Positions 28,764 through 37,913 of a stretch of 64,000 bases of DNA are shown piece by piece. Position 1 is the first letter of the stretch. Every line of letters begins with the position of its first letter. The position numbers were made by a program, and so were the translations under genes. Below the pieces are notes generated by a model, which worked only from the letters and a program-made list of their open reading frames with translations, was not told where the DNA came from and did not search any database. Location: positions 4,026,501 to 4,090,500 of the forward strand of contig CP081303.1 of the NCBI GenBank assembly GCA_019720755.1. The letters are read 5' to 3'. This DNA comes from Prolixibacteraceae bacterium. GTDB lineage: Bacteria; Bacteroidota; Bacteroidia; Bacteroidales; Prolixibacteraceae.

Positions 28764-29852
28764 ATGAAAAAAAATAGCTTATATATTGGATTAATTGCAC
28801 TTTTTATGTTGGCAATTAGTTCTTGTTCGAAAGACGACAATTCTCCTCTTCTATTAAAAGATGCCGTTGCACCTGAGCTAACTGGTGTTACAACTGATGC
28901 TTTGGTTATAACAGAAGCAAATGCTTCTGAGGTTGCATTTACGATGACATGGACAGACCCACAGTATGGGGTGGATATGGCAGACAAGTATGATGTTCAA
29001 ATGGATGTTGTAGGCAATGATTTTGCATCTGCGATTAGCTTGGGAACGACTACTAGTAACTCTATGGAGATTACAAATGCTGTAATCAATGGTACTGCAG
29101 CTAAGCTTAAAATTCCTTTTGCAACTCCTACTGATGTTGAATTTCGTGTAGTTGCTTCTGTTCAAGGTGAGGGTGATAAAACAATTACTGGAGTGGCTCC
29201 TATCAATAGTAATGGGATGACAGCGAACATCTCTACATATGAAGTGATCATTAACTATAACAAATGGTATGTGCCTGGTGATTATCAGGTAGCTTCTAAT
29301 TATGGTAAGGATAATTGGGCGCCTGAAAATACAAGAACAGTGATTCGCGATATCAATAGCGATGGTAAATATGAAGGGTATATCTACTTTGCTTCTGCTG
29401 CAAGTTTCAAAATAACAAGTGAGCCAACGTGGAAAGGTGATAATTATACGGATGATGATGGTGATGGAATCTTAAAGACAGATGGAAGTGATACCAAGAT
29501 GAAAGAAGGTGGTTTCTACTTGATGAAAGTAAACTCTAAGAATCTAGGATATTCTGCTACAAAAACAGCATGGGGTGTGATTGGTGATGCAACCCCAGGT
29601 GGTTGGAACAATGATACCAACCTTACACTAGATCCGGTTTCTCACCTTTGGAGTGTAACGCTTGACTTAACTGCAGGAGCCATTAAGTTTAGAGCAAACG
29701 GAGAATGGACACTTAGTTATGGTGATATAGATAAAAATGGAAAGCTTGATCAAGAAGAAGGCAATAATATTGCAATCACAGATGCAGGTAACTATACTAT
29801 CACATTAAATTTCACTACATATCCATACTCATATACATTAGTGAAAAATTAA
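28764..29852 (+). CDS. susE: SusE-like surface starch-binding lipoprotein
   Basis: The protein is about 362 aa from the ATG at 28764. The lipoprotein signal (MLAISSCSKDDN, Cys21) is followed by an N-terminal SusE domain (about 35-150). Two starch-binding-type beta-sandwich modules come next: about 160-255 (WYVPGDYQVASNYG) and about 265-360 (AWGVIGDATPGGW), the second carrying the Trp-rich SusE/SusF signature. Acidic loops DDDGDGILKTDG and DIDKNGKLDQEEG look like calcium-binding loops. By analogy with Bacteroides SusE it binds starch at the cell surface. Confidence 0.88.
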   Translation: MKKNSLYIGLIALFMLAISSCSKDDNSPLLLKDAVAPELTGVTTDALVITEANASEVAFTMTWTDPQYGVDMADKYDVQMDVVGNDFASAISLGTTTSNSMEITNAVINGTAAKLKIPFATPTDVEFRVVASVQGEGDKTITGVAPINSNGMTANISTYEVIINYNKWYVPGDYQVASNYGKDNWAPENTRTVIRDINSDGKYEGYIYFASAASFKITSEPTWKGDNYTDDDGDGILKTDGSDTKMKEGGFYLMKVNSKNLGYSATKTAWGVIGDATPGGWNNDTNLTLDPVSHLWSVTLDLTAGAIKFRANGEWTLSYGDIDKNGKLDQEEGNNIAITDAGNYTITLNFTTYPYSYTLVKN

Positions 29853-29884
29853 TGATGTTTTAGTCATGCAGAATTAGTTTTTAT

Positions 29885-29923
29885 AATGGCGATGAGGAGT
29901 AATTTCTTATCGCCATTTTTTAT
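29885..29923 (+). terminator. Terminator-like hairpin between susE and the amylase gene
   Basis: A 9-bp GC-containing stem (29885-29893 with 29909-29917) runs into a T6 tract. The next gene starts 25 bases later on the same strand, so it may be a partial terminator. Confidence 0.65.
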
Positions 29924-29947
29924 ACTTGCTAACTTAAATACAATAAA

Positions 29948-32900
29948 ATGAAGAAACTTCTACTCTATTGGTTCCTTATCATAGGGTTCCATAGTGTTGT
30001 TTATGCACAAAACATTTCAGATTATTCAGTATCAACAGTTCCCGAAAACTGTACTGCTTCAGCGCCAATTACAATTCGATTTGATTCAAAGAATTTTGAT
30101 ATCCCTTCTAAATGGGGGAATGCTTATGTTTGGATATGGATTAATCCTGGAGGCAATCCTACTAATCAAGGTTCGTGGAACAACACCAATGAGGCTTTTA
30201 AGATGACTCGTGATGGAAATACTTCCATTTATACTTACACTTTTACTCCCTCTGAGCTATGGCCAGATGCTAATTTAAACTCAATTTCTGAAGTTGGTTT
30301 TTTGGTTAAACAAAAGAACGGTAATGGGAAAAGTGGTGATTTGAAAATTGCCCTGACACAAGCGGTTGATCCTATCGTGATGGAGCCAAAGTTGTTTCAC
30401 TCTTCGGATGAAGTTACTATGACTGTTGATTCCGAAAGTTTAGGTTCTTTGAGTGATTGGGATAAAAGCTATTTATGGATATGGTTGGATGGAGTAGGCA
30501 ATCCAAAAGATCAAGGTTCTTGGAATGAAACTAGTGAGAATTATAAGCTCCAAAAAATCGAAGGAACCACTAAATATAAGTTTACTTTCACTCCAACAGA
30601 TCTTTGGCCAGGTATTTCGGGAGAGAAGATGAAGAAAATAGGAATTATTTTTAAATCAAAAAATGGTTCGAAGAATACAAAGAATGCATACTTTTATGTT
30701 ACCCCTGGCGGTTTTGTGCTTACTACTGATATATCCGAACCTTCATTTAAGTTAAAGAAAGGAACAACGAAAACATTCACTTCTACTTCTACTGAGGTTG
30801 CTACTCTTTCTATTCTTGTCGATAACAAAGAGGTTAAATCGGAGGAGGGAACTAAAATCACCTATGATTTTACACCTCAAGAAATTCAATCTGGTTTTAT
30901 CGAAATTCAGGCAACCAAGAATGGACAAAAGATTAGCAATAGAATAAAGTATCTATCCTATGGAGACAATGTGGTAGAGAAGCTTCCTGCGGGATCTAGA
31001 GCAGGTATTTCATATCCTTCTGAGACTAGTGCTCGACTTGTGTTGTATGCACCAGCGAAGGAGAACGTTTATGTTTTGGGAGATTTCAATGATTGGAATG
31101 TGGGGTCTGATTTCCAAATGAAGAAAGATGGAGACTATTATTGGTTAGATATCCCTAATTTGGAAAGTGGAAAAGAGTATGCATTTCAATATTTTATTGA
31201 TGGAAGTATATTGGTTGCAGACCCATATACTGATAAGATATTAGATCCATGGAACGATTCTCATATCTCTGATGAGACCTACCCAAATTTGATGCAATAC
31301 CCAAAAGGAAAAACAGAAGGAATTGTTTCTGTACTACAACCTGGTCAAACCGCTTATAAATGGGAAGTGGAGAACTTTGATGTACCAAAGCATGAACATT
31401 TAATGATTTATGAGCTACTGGTAAGAGACTTTGACGAGAAACACTCTTACCAAGCGATAATAGATCGTTTGGATTATCTAGAAAATCTAAATGTAAATGT
31501 GCTAGAGTTGATGCCAATCAATGAATTCGATGGTAATGATAGCTGGGGATATAATCCCAACTTCTATTTCGCTCCAGATAAGTATTACGGACCTAAGAAC
31601 GATTTAAAACGTTTGATTGATGCGTGTCATAAAAGAGGTATCGCGGTAGTAATAGATCTTGTTTTAAATCATTCGTGGGGTCAAAGTCCATTCTATTTGA
31701 TGTATAAGAATGGCAATAAGCCTTCAAAAGACAATCCATGGTATAATGAGAACCATAACTTTGAAACCCCTGATGCACAGTGGGGAGAGGATTTTAATCA
31801 CGATAGACCTCAAACGAGAGCATTGGTGGATAGTATTAACAGCTATTGGATGTCGGAATATAAAGTGGATGGTTTTAGATTTGATTTTACCAAAGGATTC
31901 TCTAATAATTTTAAACCAATAAATTCCGATAAGTGGGGTTCGAAATACGATCAAGAACGTATAAACAACTTAGAGCGTATGAGTAGTGAGATTTGGAAAA
32001 GAAAATCAGATGCTCTTGTTATATGTGAACACCTTGCTGAGGATGCAGAAGATAGAGTTCTAGGCGATTTTGGAATGATGTTATGGTGTAATATGTTTGG
32101 AGATGGTAAACAGGCTTTAATGGCTTATGATGCTAATTTTAGTGGTGCCGATTATAAGCATAAGGGGTTGAGTAAAATGAACCTCATTGGTTACATGGAG
32201 AGTCATGACGAAGAACGAATATCTTTTGAGGCTAAAAAATATGGTAAAAAGTATGGAACTTATGACACCAAAGAGTTACCAACCATGTGTGAAAGATTAT
32301 GTACTAATGGTGCATTATTCTTTTTGATGCCTGGACCGAAGATGATTTGGCAGTTTGGAGAACTTGGATATGATTATTCTATTGAAGAGAATGGTAGGAC
32401 TGGAAAAAAACCTATAAGATGGGATTATTTAGATGATCAAGATCGTAAGAAAGTATATGATACATATGCTAAGTTTTTTGAATTGAAAACTACTGAGGAG
32501 ATCTTCGCTACCAAAAACTTTGATTATTCTTTAGATTCGTATAAAAAATATATTCGTCTTCATGATGGAGCCAAAGAGGTGGTTATCGTTGGTAATTTTG
32601 ATGTGGTAAACCAATCTGTTACTGTGAATATTCCAACGGCAGGAACATGGTATAATATGATGAACGAAGAGACGATGGATCTTCCATCAGGAAACCACTC
32701 TTTTGATCTAAAACCAGGAGCTTATCTTATTTTGTCTAACTATAAGAGTTCCATATCTACTAATTCTTCGGAATTAAAGTCTGCAAAACATACAAAGGTT
32801 TTTCCAATTCCAGCGACGGACAGAATCAATATGGTGAGTGATTTAGCACTTAGAAGTTATTCTATTTATGATATTTTAGGGAATTTAGTTGCTGTAAAAA

Positions 32901-33025
32901 ATATTGATTTATTACCGGATAATGTCTATACTATACCATTAAATGGGCTCTCTTCAGGCGTTTACTTCTTTGTTGCAGAAACATCTGATGGAAAAAAAGA
33001 TAAGTTAATGTTTGTGATTAAATAA
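29948..33025 (+). CDS. Secreted multidomain GH13 alpha-amylase with T9SS sorting domain
   Basis: The 1025-aa enzyme has a signal peptide (to about VVYAQ) and two tandem N-terminal modules (about 25-140 and 145-255). Both share the pattern YxWIWxxxxGNPxxQGSWN. A linker sandwich (260-340) and a CBM48-like E-set domain (about 355-440, VYVLGDFNDWN) follow. The GH13 barrel has Asp646 (DGFRFDF), Glu694 (VICEHLAED) and Asp754 (ESHDEER). The last 80 residues (about 945-1025, KVFPIPATDRINM to KDKLMFVIK) are a type A T9SS C-terminal domain. It is therefore exported through type IX secretion to the surface or medium, unlike the SusG lipoprotein of Bacteroides, to make maltodextrins for SusCDE. Confidence 0.92.
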   Translation: MKKLLLYWFLIIGFHSVVYAQNISDYSVSTVPENCTASAPITIRFDSKNFDIPSKWGNAYVWIWINPGGNPTNQGSWNNTNEAFKMTRDGNTSIYTYTFTPSELWPDANLNSISEVGFLVKQKNGNGKSGDLKIALTQAVDPIVMEPKLFHSSDEVTMTVDSESLGSLSDWDKSYLWIWLDGVGNPKDQGSWNETSENYKLQKIEGTTKYKFTFTPTDLWPGISGEKMKKIGIIFKSKNGSKNTKNAYFYVTPGGFVLTTDISEPSFKLKKGTTKTFTSTSTEVATLSILVDNKEVKSEEGTKITYDFTPQEIQSGFIEIQATKNGQKISNRIKYLSYGDNVVEKLPAGSRAGISYPSETSARLVLYAPAKENVYVLGDFNDWNVGSDFQMKKDGDYYWLDIPNLESGKEYAFQYFIDGSILVADPYTDKILDPWNDSHISDETYPNLMQYPKGKTEGIVSVLQPGQTAYKWEVENFDVPKHEHLMIYELLVRDFDEKHSYQAIIDRLDYLENLNVNVLELMPINEFDGNDSWGYNPNFYFAPDKYYGPKNDLKRLIDACHKRGIAVVIDLVLNHSWGQSPFYLMYKNGNKPSKDNPWYNENHNFETPDAQWGEDFNHDRPQTRALVDSINSYWMSEYKVDGFRFDFTKGFSNNFKPINSDKWGSKYDQERINNLERMSSEIWKRKSDALVICEHLAEDAEDRVLGDFGMMLWCNMFGDGKQALMAYDANFSGADYKHKGLSKMNLIGYMESHDEERISFEAKKYGKKYGTYDTKELPTMCERLCTNGALFFLMPGPKMIWQFGELGYDYSIEENGRTGKKPIRWDYLDDQDRKKVYDTYAKFFELKTTEEIFATKNFDYSLDSYKKYIRLHDGAKEVVIVGNFDVVNQSVTVNIPTAGTWYNMMNEETMDLPSGNHSFDLKPGAYLILSNYKSSISTNSSELKSAKHTKVFPIPATDRINMVSDLALRSYSIYDILGNLVAVKNIDLLPDNVYTIPLNGLSSGVYFFVAETSDGKKDKLMFVIK

Positions 33026-33114
33026 AAAAGACTATCTTTATTTCACTTAATGTATTAACGCTTTCCTATATGAGGGTGTTGATATTTTAGTTGTGTGTTT
33101 ATTTTCAGTTTATT

Positions 33115-33150
33115 AAGGGGATACTACAGAAATGTAGTCCCCTTCTTTTT
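33115..33150 (+). terminator. Terminator of the amylase gene
   Basis: AAGGGG plus ACTACA pair with TGTAGT plus CCCCTT around a GAAA tetraloop, with an AT bulge. A T-rich tail follows. Confidence 0.75.
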
Positions 33151-33261
33151 TGCCCAAAAGTTTCATTACCACCTCTTCTCGTATTTTATCGACCATAATC
33201 CTGTTTTTATCGACTCTTTTGATTTTACTTAGAGTGCTATTTTATATACCCATTGTTTATA

Positions 33262-33331
33262 CATTGGTTACCCTTCCATTACCCCTAGGGTAACCAAAGG
33301 GTATCGGAAGGGTAACGGAAGGGTAACCGAA
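33262..33331. repeat. 11-bp-period repeat array with inverted arm
   Basis: Four exact-period 11-mers run from 33288 to 33331: GGGTAACCAAA, GGGTATCGGAA, GGGTAACGGAA, GGGTAACCGAA. To the left two complementary units (GGTTACCC at 33266, ATTACCC at 33278; TACCC spaced 11 bp) form the opposite arm around a central CCTAGG. The architecture matches 6059-6160 although the unit sequence differs. Confidence 0.8.
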
Positions 33332-33809
33332 CCTACTTTCAAGTAGGGTTCTGGTCATCGTTTGATACGTCAGAGACACTGTCAGGAAAAGTGTGTGTGA
33401 TACTGTCTGAAGAGTGGCTTGAAGATCATATATAACTCTTTTCTAATAGACGTTGTTTTGTTCATAAATAGTCCCATATTATAAGGGTGGAAACACTTTC
33501 CGTTTATAGTCCTAAAACTACTTCGGTATTCCTTAATTATATTCTTCATAGACCATTTTTTTATTTTAGATGGATTGTATCCAGTTCTTATTTTTTCTTC
33601 TCTCTATCCCAAATGTTTTCCTTACGATAGCTATAAGAGAGACCTCGTGATGATATTTTTAGGGGCAAAAGCAAAAATAAGGATATCGATTTAGAACAAA
33701 GTGTCTAACTGTTTGTATATGATGAGTCTTTAAGGAGACTTGATATGAATGAATATCACCTGTTTCTATTATTTTATATGTTTAATAAAATTAAAATATT
33801 GATTTTTTA

Positions 33810-33840
33810 TTTGTTTATAAGAAAATGAGTTGTACCTTTG
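33810..33840 (+). promoter_or_regulatory. Promoter (TTTG-N19-TACCTTTG)
   Basis: TTTG at 33810-33813 and TACCTTTG at 33833-33840 are exactly 19 bases apart. The transcript would have a leader of about 105 bases before the FAD-protein ATG at 33954. Confidence 0.8.
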
Positions 33841-33879
33841 TAAGGTTTGTGTTTTGAAAAAAAACACCATTTTCCGCGC

Positions 33880-33945
33880 CTGTCGAAAGCAATTCCATGC
33901 CACATAAGTTAGGGGATTCCATCCGACAGATTCATTTTTTTTTTT
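33880..33945 (+). ncRNA. Structured leader with U-tract before the FAD-protein gene
   Basis: CTGTCG (33880-33885) pairs with CGACAG (33924-33929). An inner AATTCC (33891-33896) pairs with GGGATT (33913-33918). A T11 tract (33935-33945) follows, 8 bases before the start codon. The order stem then U-run resembles an attenuator. I do not recognise a known riboswitch class. Confidence 0.45.
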
Positions 33946-33953
33946 ACGATAGA

Positions 33954-35351
33954 ATGAAATACGATGTTGTTATTGTGGGTGCAGGGCCCGCGGGGATTTT
34001 TGCGGCTTATGAATTAATTAAGACGCGTACTGATTTGAAAATTTTGATGCTTGAAAAAGGGAGGAATATCTACAAGAGAGTTTGTCCGAAGCATCACAAT
34101 GGAGGTACTTGTGTACATTGTAAGCCATGTAGTATTACTACAGGTTGGGCAGGAGCAGGTGCTTATTCAGATGGTAAGTTATCACTCTCTCATGAAGTCG
34201 GTGGTCATCTTACAGAGTATATCGGAGTCGAGGAGACTCAGCGCATGATTAAATACGTGGATGATATATATCTTGAGATTGGAGCAGATTCGACGGTAGT
34301 TGGAGAGATTGAAACGGCAGAAATGAAAGAGGTGAGAAAAAGGTCTATTGATGCCAATCTAAAATTGGTTCACTGTCCAGTTCGTCATCTTGGAACTGAA
34401 AGAACTCAAGATCTTTATCGTGAGTTATACGAAAGAATCATTGCTTCTGGATGTGTTGAAGTTCTATTTAATACTCCTGTAGAGAGTTTGGTTATTGAGA
34501 ACCAAGTTGCTAAGGGAGTGATAACGAAAAAGGCTACGTTCTTTGGAGATTATGTTGTTGCAGCGGTAGGTCGAGAGGGATCTAATTGGCTTCTTTCAGA
34601 ATGTGAGAACCATCAAATTGCAACAGAAGTAGGAACCGTAGATATCGGAGTACGAGTAGAGTGTCGAAATGAGGTGATGCAAGAGATTAATGATAATTTC
34701 TATGAGGCCAAAATGATTCACTATACAAGGACGTATGACGATAAAGTTCGAACATTTTGTTCGAATCCAGGAGGCTTTGTTGCATCAGAGTATTATGATA
34801 ATGGAAAATTGGCAGTAGTCAATGGACATAGTTATAAAGAGTTGAAGAGTGATAATACAAATTTTGCTCTGTTGGTGTCACAAAAGTTTACTGAACCTTT
34901 TAATTCACCAATTGAATTTGGAAAGCATATTGCTGCTTTAGGAAATATGTTGACGAAGAATCGTATTTTGGTTCAGAGATTTGGTGATATTGTTCGTGGA
35001 AGAAGAACAACAAAAGAGCGTCTATATAGGAATAATATTATTCCTACACTAAAAGATGCGGTACCGGGTGATTTAGGACTTGTGTTACCACATCGTATAC
35101 TAACAGACTTGATCGAGATGATTAAAGCGTTAGATATTGTAACTCCTGGACTTGCTAGTGATGAGACATTACTATATGGTACAGAGGTTAAATTTTACTC
35201 CAACGTAATTAAGGTAAAAGCCACTTTCGAAACAGAGAGTGTTCAAAATCTTTATGCTGCTGGAGATGGAGCGGGACTAACAAGAGGCCTTATGCAGGCA
35301 TCTGTCAATGGAGTTCTTATTGCTCGTGAAATATGTAATTTGAAAGGGTAA
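33954..35351 (+). CDS. FAD-dependent dehydrogenase of the COG2509 type
   Basis: The protein is about 465 aa from the ATG at 33954. This start is chosen because MKYDVVIVGAGPAGIFAAYE is the dinucleotide-binding start and the longer frame crosses the leader U-tract. After the Rossmann motif comes a four-Cys cluster (Cys44, Cys53, Cys56, Cys59 in CPKHHNGGTCVHCKPCS) and TGWAGAGAYSDGKL, both typical of uncharacterised COG2509-like flavoproteins. LYAAGDGAGLTRGLMQA near the end is the second FAD contact. The Cys cluster could bind a metal or FeS centre. Substrate unknown. Confidence 0.82.
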   Translation: MKYDVVIVGAGPAGIFAAYELIKTRTDLKILMLEKGRNIYKRVCPKHHNGGTCVHCKPCSITTGWAGAGAYSDGKLSLSHEVGGHLTEYIGVEETQRMIKYVDDIYLEIGADSTVVGEIETAEMKEVRKRSIDANLKLVHCPVRHLGTERTQDLYRELYERIIASGCVEVLFNTPVESLVIENQVAKGVITKKATFFGDYVVAAVGREGSNWLLSECENHQIATEVGTVDIGVRVECRNEVMQEINDNFYEAKMIHYTRTYDDKVRTFCSNPGGFVASEYYDNGKLAVVNGHSYKELKSDNTNFALLVSQKFTEPFNSPIEFGKHIAALGNMLTKNRILVQRFGDIVRGRRTTKERLYRNNIIPTLKDAVPGDLGLVLPHRILTDLIEMIKALDIVTPGLASDETLLYGTEVKFYSNVIKVKATFETESVQNLYAAGDGAGLTRGLMQASVNGVLIAREICNLKG

Positions 35352-35430
35352 CTCCTGGTGAGGTTGTGTGAAATGGGTATCACACTTCCGATCGAATAGG
35401 GTAATTAAATATTGGATTAGAAACATGGTA

Positions 35431-35463
35431 AATCCCTGGCAGTTTTATTACTGACCAGGGATT
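35431..35463. terminator. Terminator hairpin between convergent genes
   Basis: AATCCCTGG (35431-35439) pairs with CCAGGGATT (35455-35463), with an additional inner CAG/CTG pairing. Confidence 0.65.
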
Positions 35464-35479
35464 GCTGTTATAATACTAA

Positions 35480-35968
35480 TTAGAAGCGATAGAGGAACCC
35501 GACCGTAAAATCTAGATTGAATACTCCGTCGTAATTATTTACTGTGACGAAGGTCGGCCGCATAGAGAAATCGATATCGAAAGGCAGTTTTGGAGTACTG
35601 TATGTTATCCCAGCTACTGCTCCTAGGTTCAGAATAAAACCATAGTTGTCACTTAGATTATCTTTATGCCATGTAGCGCCGAAACCAACTCCTGGTCCAA
35701 CAAAAAGAGTAACCTCATCATTTAGACTTCCTTGTATTTCATAGTATCCATTCACTTGCCATGAGGTTGATTTTCCATCAAATCTAAAAGGCATTGTAAT
35801 GTCGATACGATGTATGCTTCCTATTGGTTTGATATATGATAAGTCAAATCCACTTCCATAATTTATACCTCCTCCTACTCTAATTCCAAGTTGAGAGCCT
35901 TTTTCCATCGGTACTTGACCAAAACTGAATAGCGGAAATAAGAGAAATAACCAAATTAGCTTTTTCAT
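35480..35968 (-). CDS. Small outer-membrane beta-barrel protein
   Basis: The 162-aa protein has a signal peptide (LLFPLFSFGQ) and about eight amphipathic strands ending in an aromatic residue (FLYRF). Glycine-rich turns such as VGPGVGFGATW and LGAVAGITYSTPKLPFDIDFS are typical of OmpW/OmpA-like small barrels. No family name is justified. It is convergent with the FAD-protein gene and has no obvious partner. Confidence 0.7.
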   Translation of the reverse strand: MKKLIWLFLLFPLFSFGQVPMEKGSQLGIRVGGGINYGSGFDLSYIKPIGSIHRIDITMPFRFDGKSTSWQVNGYYEIQGSLNDEVTLFVGPGVGFGATWHKDNLSDNYGFILNLGAVAGITYSTPKLPFDIDFSMRPTFVTVNNYDGVFNLDFTVGFLYRF

Positions 35969-36281
35969 AAGTTGTTGTTTAAAAGTTATATATATATATT
36001 TATATAATGTTTTAAACAGTTGTTTTGTTTAAACGTAGTGTATCTAATAGCTATATTATTTGGGTAAAAGTCACTCTTCCAAGATATTCAATGCAAGAAA
36101 TTTATTTTCGTTACGAAAAATAATTAGTCTTCTTTTATTAAAATTAGAATGGTCTATATTTTGTCCATAATATTACGTTATGTTTTCTGGTTTCTATTAC
36201 ATCGAACATTATATCAAAACTATAGCTGTGATTCATGTGATTTTTGTTAATTTTGTGATTCTGAGATAAATATAATTTGAG
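35969..36281. other. Intergenic upstream of pheS
   Basis: AT-rich, with a TAATTTTG -7-like box at 36248-36255, 27 bases before the pheS ATG. No -33 match and no tRNA-like leader or attenuator seen. Confidence 0.5.
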
Positions 36282-37301
36282 ATGTTAGATAAAATCAAGT
36301 CGTTATATACTGAAATTGAGGCACTTAATGTTTCTTCAAGAGAAGAGGTTGAAGAGGTGCGAGTAAAGTATTTAAGTAAGAAGGGTCTTATAGGACAGCT
36401 CTTTGGTGATTTTAAGAATGTTGCTCCAGAACAGAAAAGAGAAGTTGGTGCAAAGATTAATGAACTAAAGAGTTTTGCTACGACCAAAATAAATGATCTT
36501 AAGGAATCTTTTGAGCAATCTGATATGGGTGCACAAGGGGCAGATCTTTCGCTTCCTGGAGATGCTTTCCAAATGGGAACACGTCATCCATTGGCTATCA
36601 TTCGTAATGAGATCTTAGATATTTTTAATAGACTTGGTTTTACTATTAGTGAAGGTCCCGAGATCGAAGATGATTGGCATGTGTTCTCAGCATTAAACTT
36701 TCCAGAAGAGCATCCTGCACGAGATATGCAAGATACTTTCTTTATCGAGAAAGATCCAGATATTCTTCTTCGTACTCATACCTCATCGGTTCAAGTTCAT
36801 GAGATGGAGGAGTTGAATCCACCAATCAGAACCGTAACACCTGGACGTGTTTTCCGTAATGAAGCAATTTCAGCAAGGGCACACTGTATGTTTCATCAGA
36901 TTGAGGCACTCTATATTGATAAAGACGTCTCTTTTGCTGATTTAAAGCAGACGTTGATGTTCTTCGCACGAGAGCTTTTTGGAGAAAAGACAGAAATTCG
37001 TTTACGTCCTTCATACTTTCCATTTACAGAGCCTTCTGCAGAGATGGATGTTTCTTGTTTGATTTGTGGAGGCAAAGGTTGTAATGTTTGTAAAGGAACA
37101 GGATGGCTAGAGATTCTTGGTTGTGGAATGGTTGATCCTAATGTACTTGAATCTTCAAATATTGATAGCAAGAAATATTCAGGTTTTGCTCTAGGTATGG
37201 GAATTGAGCGTATTGCGATGCTTAAGTTTGGAGTAAATGATCTTCGTCTATATTTTGAAAATGATCTACGTTTCTTGAAACAATTTAAGGGAGCGAATTA
37301 A
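36282..37301 (+). CDS. pheS: Phenylalanyl-tRNA synthetase alpha subunit
   Basis: The 339-aa protein is a full-length class II synthetase subunit. The N-terminal coiled coil (1-80) is followed by the class II core. Motif 2 reads GRVFRNEAISARAHCMFHQIE, and the C-terminal motif 3 is GFALGMGIERIAML. LICGGKGCNVCKGTGW is the Cys-rich loop seen in many PheS proteins. It charges tRNA-Phe together with PheT, which is not in this window. The terminator behind it shows that pheT is not co-transcribed here. Confidence 0.98.
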   Translation: MLDKIKSLYTEIEALNVSSREEVEEVRVKYLSKKGLIGQLFGDFKNVAPEQKREVGAKINELKSFATTKINDLKESFEQSDMGAQGADLSLPGDAFQMGTRHPLAIIRNEILDIFNRLGFTISEGPEIEDDWHVFSALNFPEEHPARDMQDTFFIEKDPDILLRTHTSSVQVHEMEELNPPIRTVTPGRVFRNEAISARAHCMFHQIEALYIDKDVSFADLKQTLMFFARELFGEKTEIRLRPSYFPFTEPSAEMDVSCLICGGKGCNVCKGTGWLEILGCGMVDPNVLESSNIDSKKYSGFALGMGIERIAMLKFGVNDLRLYFENDLRFLKQFKGAN

Positions 37302-37913
37302 TATCCGTTCTCTAATCAAATATAAAGAAGGGTTGTATTGTTTCAATACAACCTTTTTTTGTGCCCTGTTCTTTGAGGATTAAAAAGACTGGTGATACTT
37401 CCTCTTGTTATAAGTTCTGTTCTTGCTCCTATTAAGTGGGCATTTTTCTGTTTTTAGCGTGTGTTTGGCCCGAATTAGGGTGTGACATTGTATGACATAA
37501 AGTGTTTGTGGGTTTCTTTATAGTTTTGTAAATCAGTGTGTTCGTGTTTTATCGTTTGTTCTACTGTGGATTTCTCTACAAGTTTTAAAACATCTTATTG
37601 CTTGGAATTGTCAAAAAATGAGCAAAACAATATGACAATTGGTTTGACAAATTGGCTGTCATGCAATAGTCTATTCGATTTTATGTGCATTCAAGTTGCT
37701 GATTTACAAGATTTTATTGTATGTCATGCTATGACACTACATCCGATGTTGTTTTAAGTTATTGTAGGAACTCTTATAATCCGATACATTTGTAGTGTAA
37801 GTTTTAGCCAAATACTCACAGAGATTGGCTCACAGAATGTTTAACAATAAAAAATACAGCTCGTTTTAAGTGTTGGGGTTTAAATAAAGCTGTTTATTAT
37901 AATACGATTAATT
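37302..37913. other. Intergenic with terminator and TGACA-type repeats
   Basis: After the pheS terminator there are several scattered TGACA/TGTCA motifs: about 37485-37500, 37632-37660 and 37722-37736. The last is a perfect TGTCAT-gct-ATGACA inverted repeat. I see no gene. Confidence 0.5.
37331..37361 (+). terminator. Terminator of pheS
   Basis: GGTTGTATTG (37331-37340) pairs with CAATACAACC (37344-37353), followed by T8. Confidence 0.9.

Larger units (their letters stand above)
33026..33809. other. Intergenic with terminator and 11-bp repeat array
   Basis: It holds the amylase terminator (33115-33150) and the repeat array at 33262-33331. A looser direct repeat at about 33370-33410 has two ACTGTC-containing units. 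No credible gene. Confidence 0.5.
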
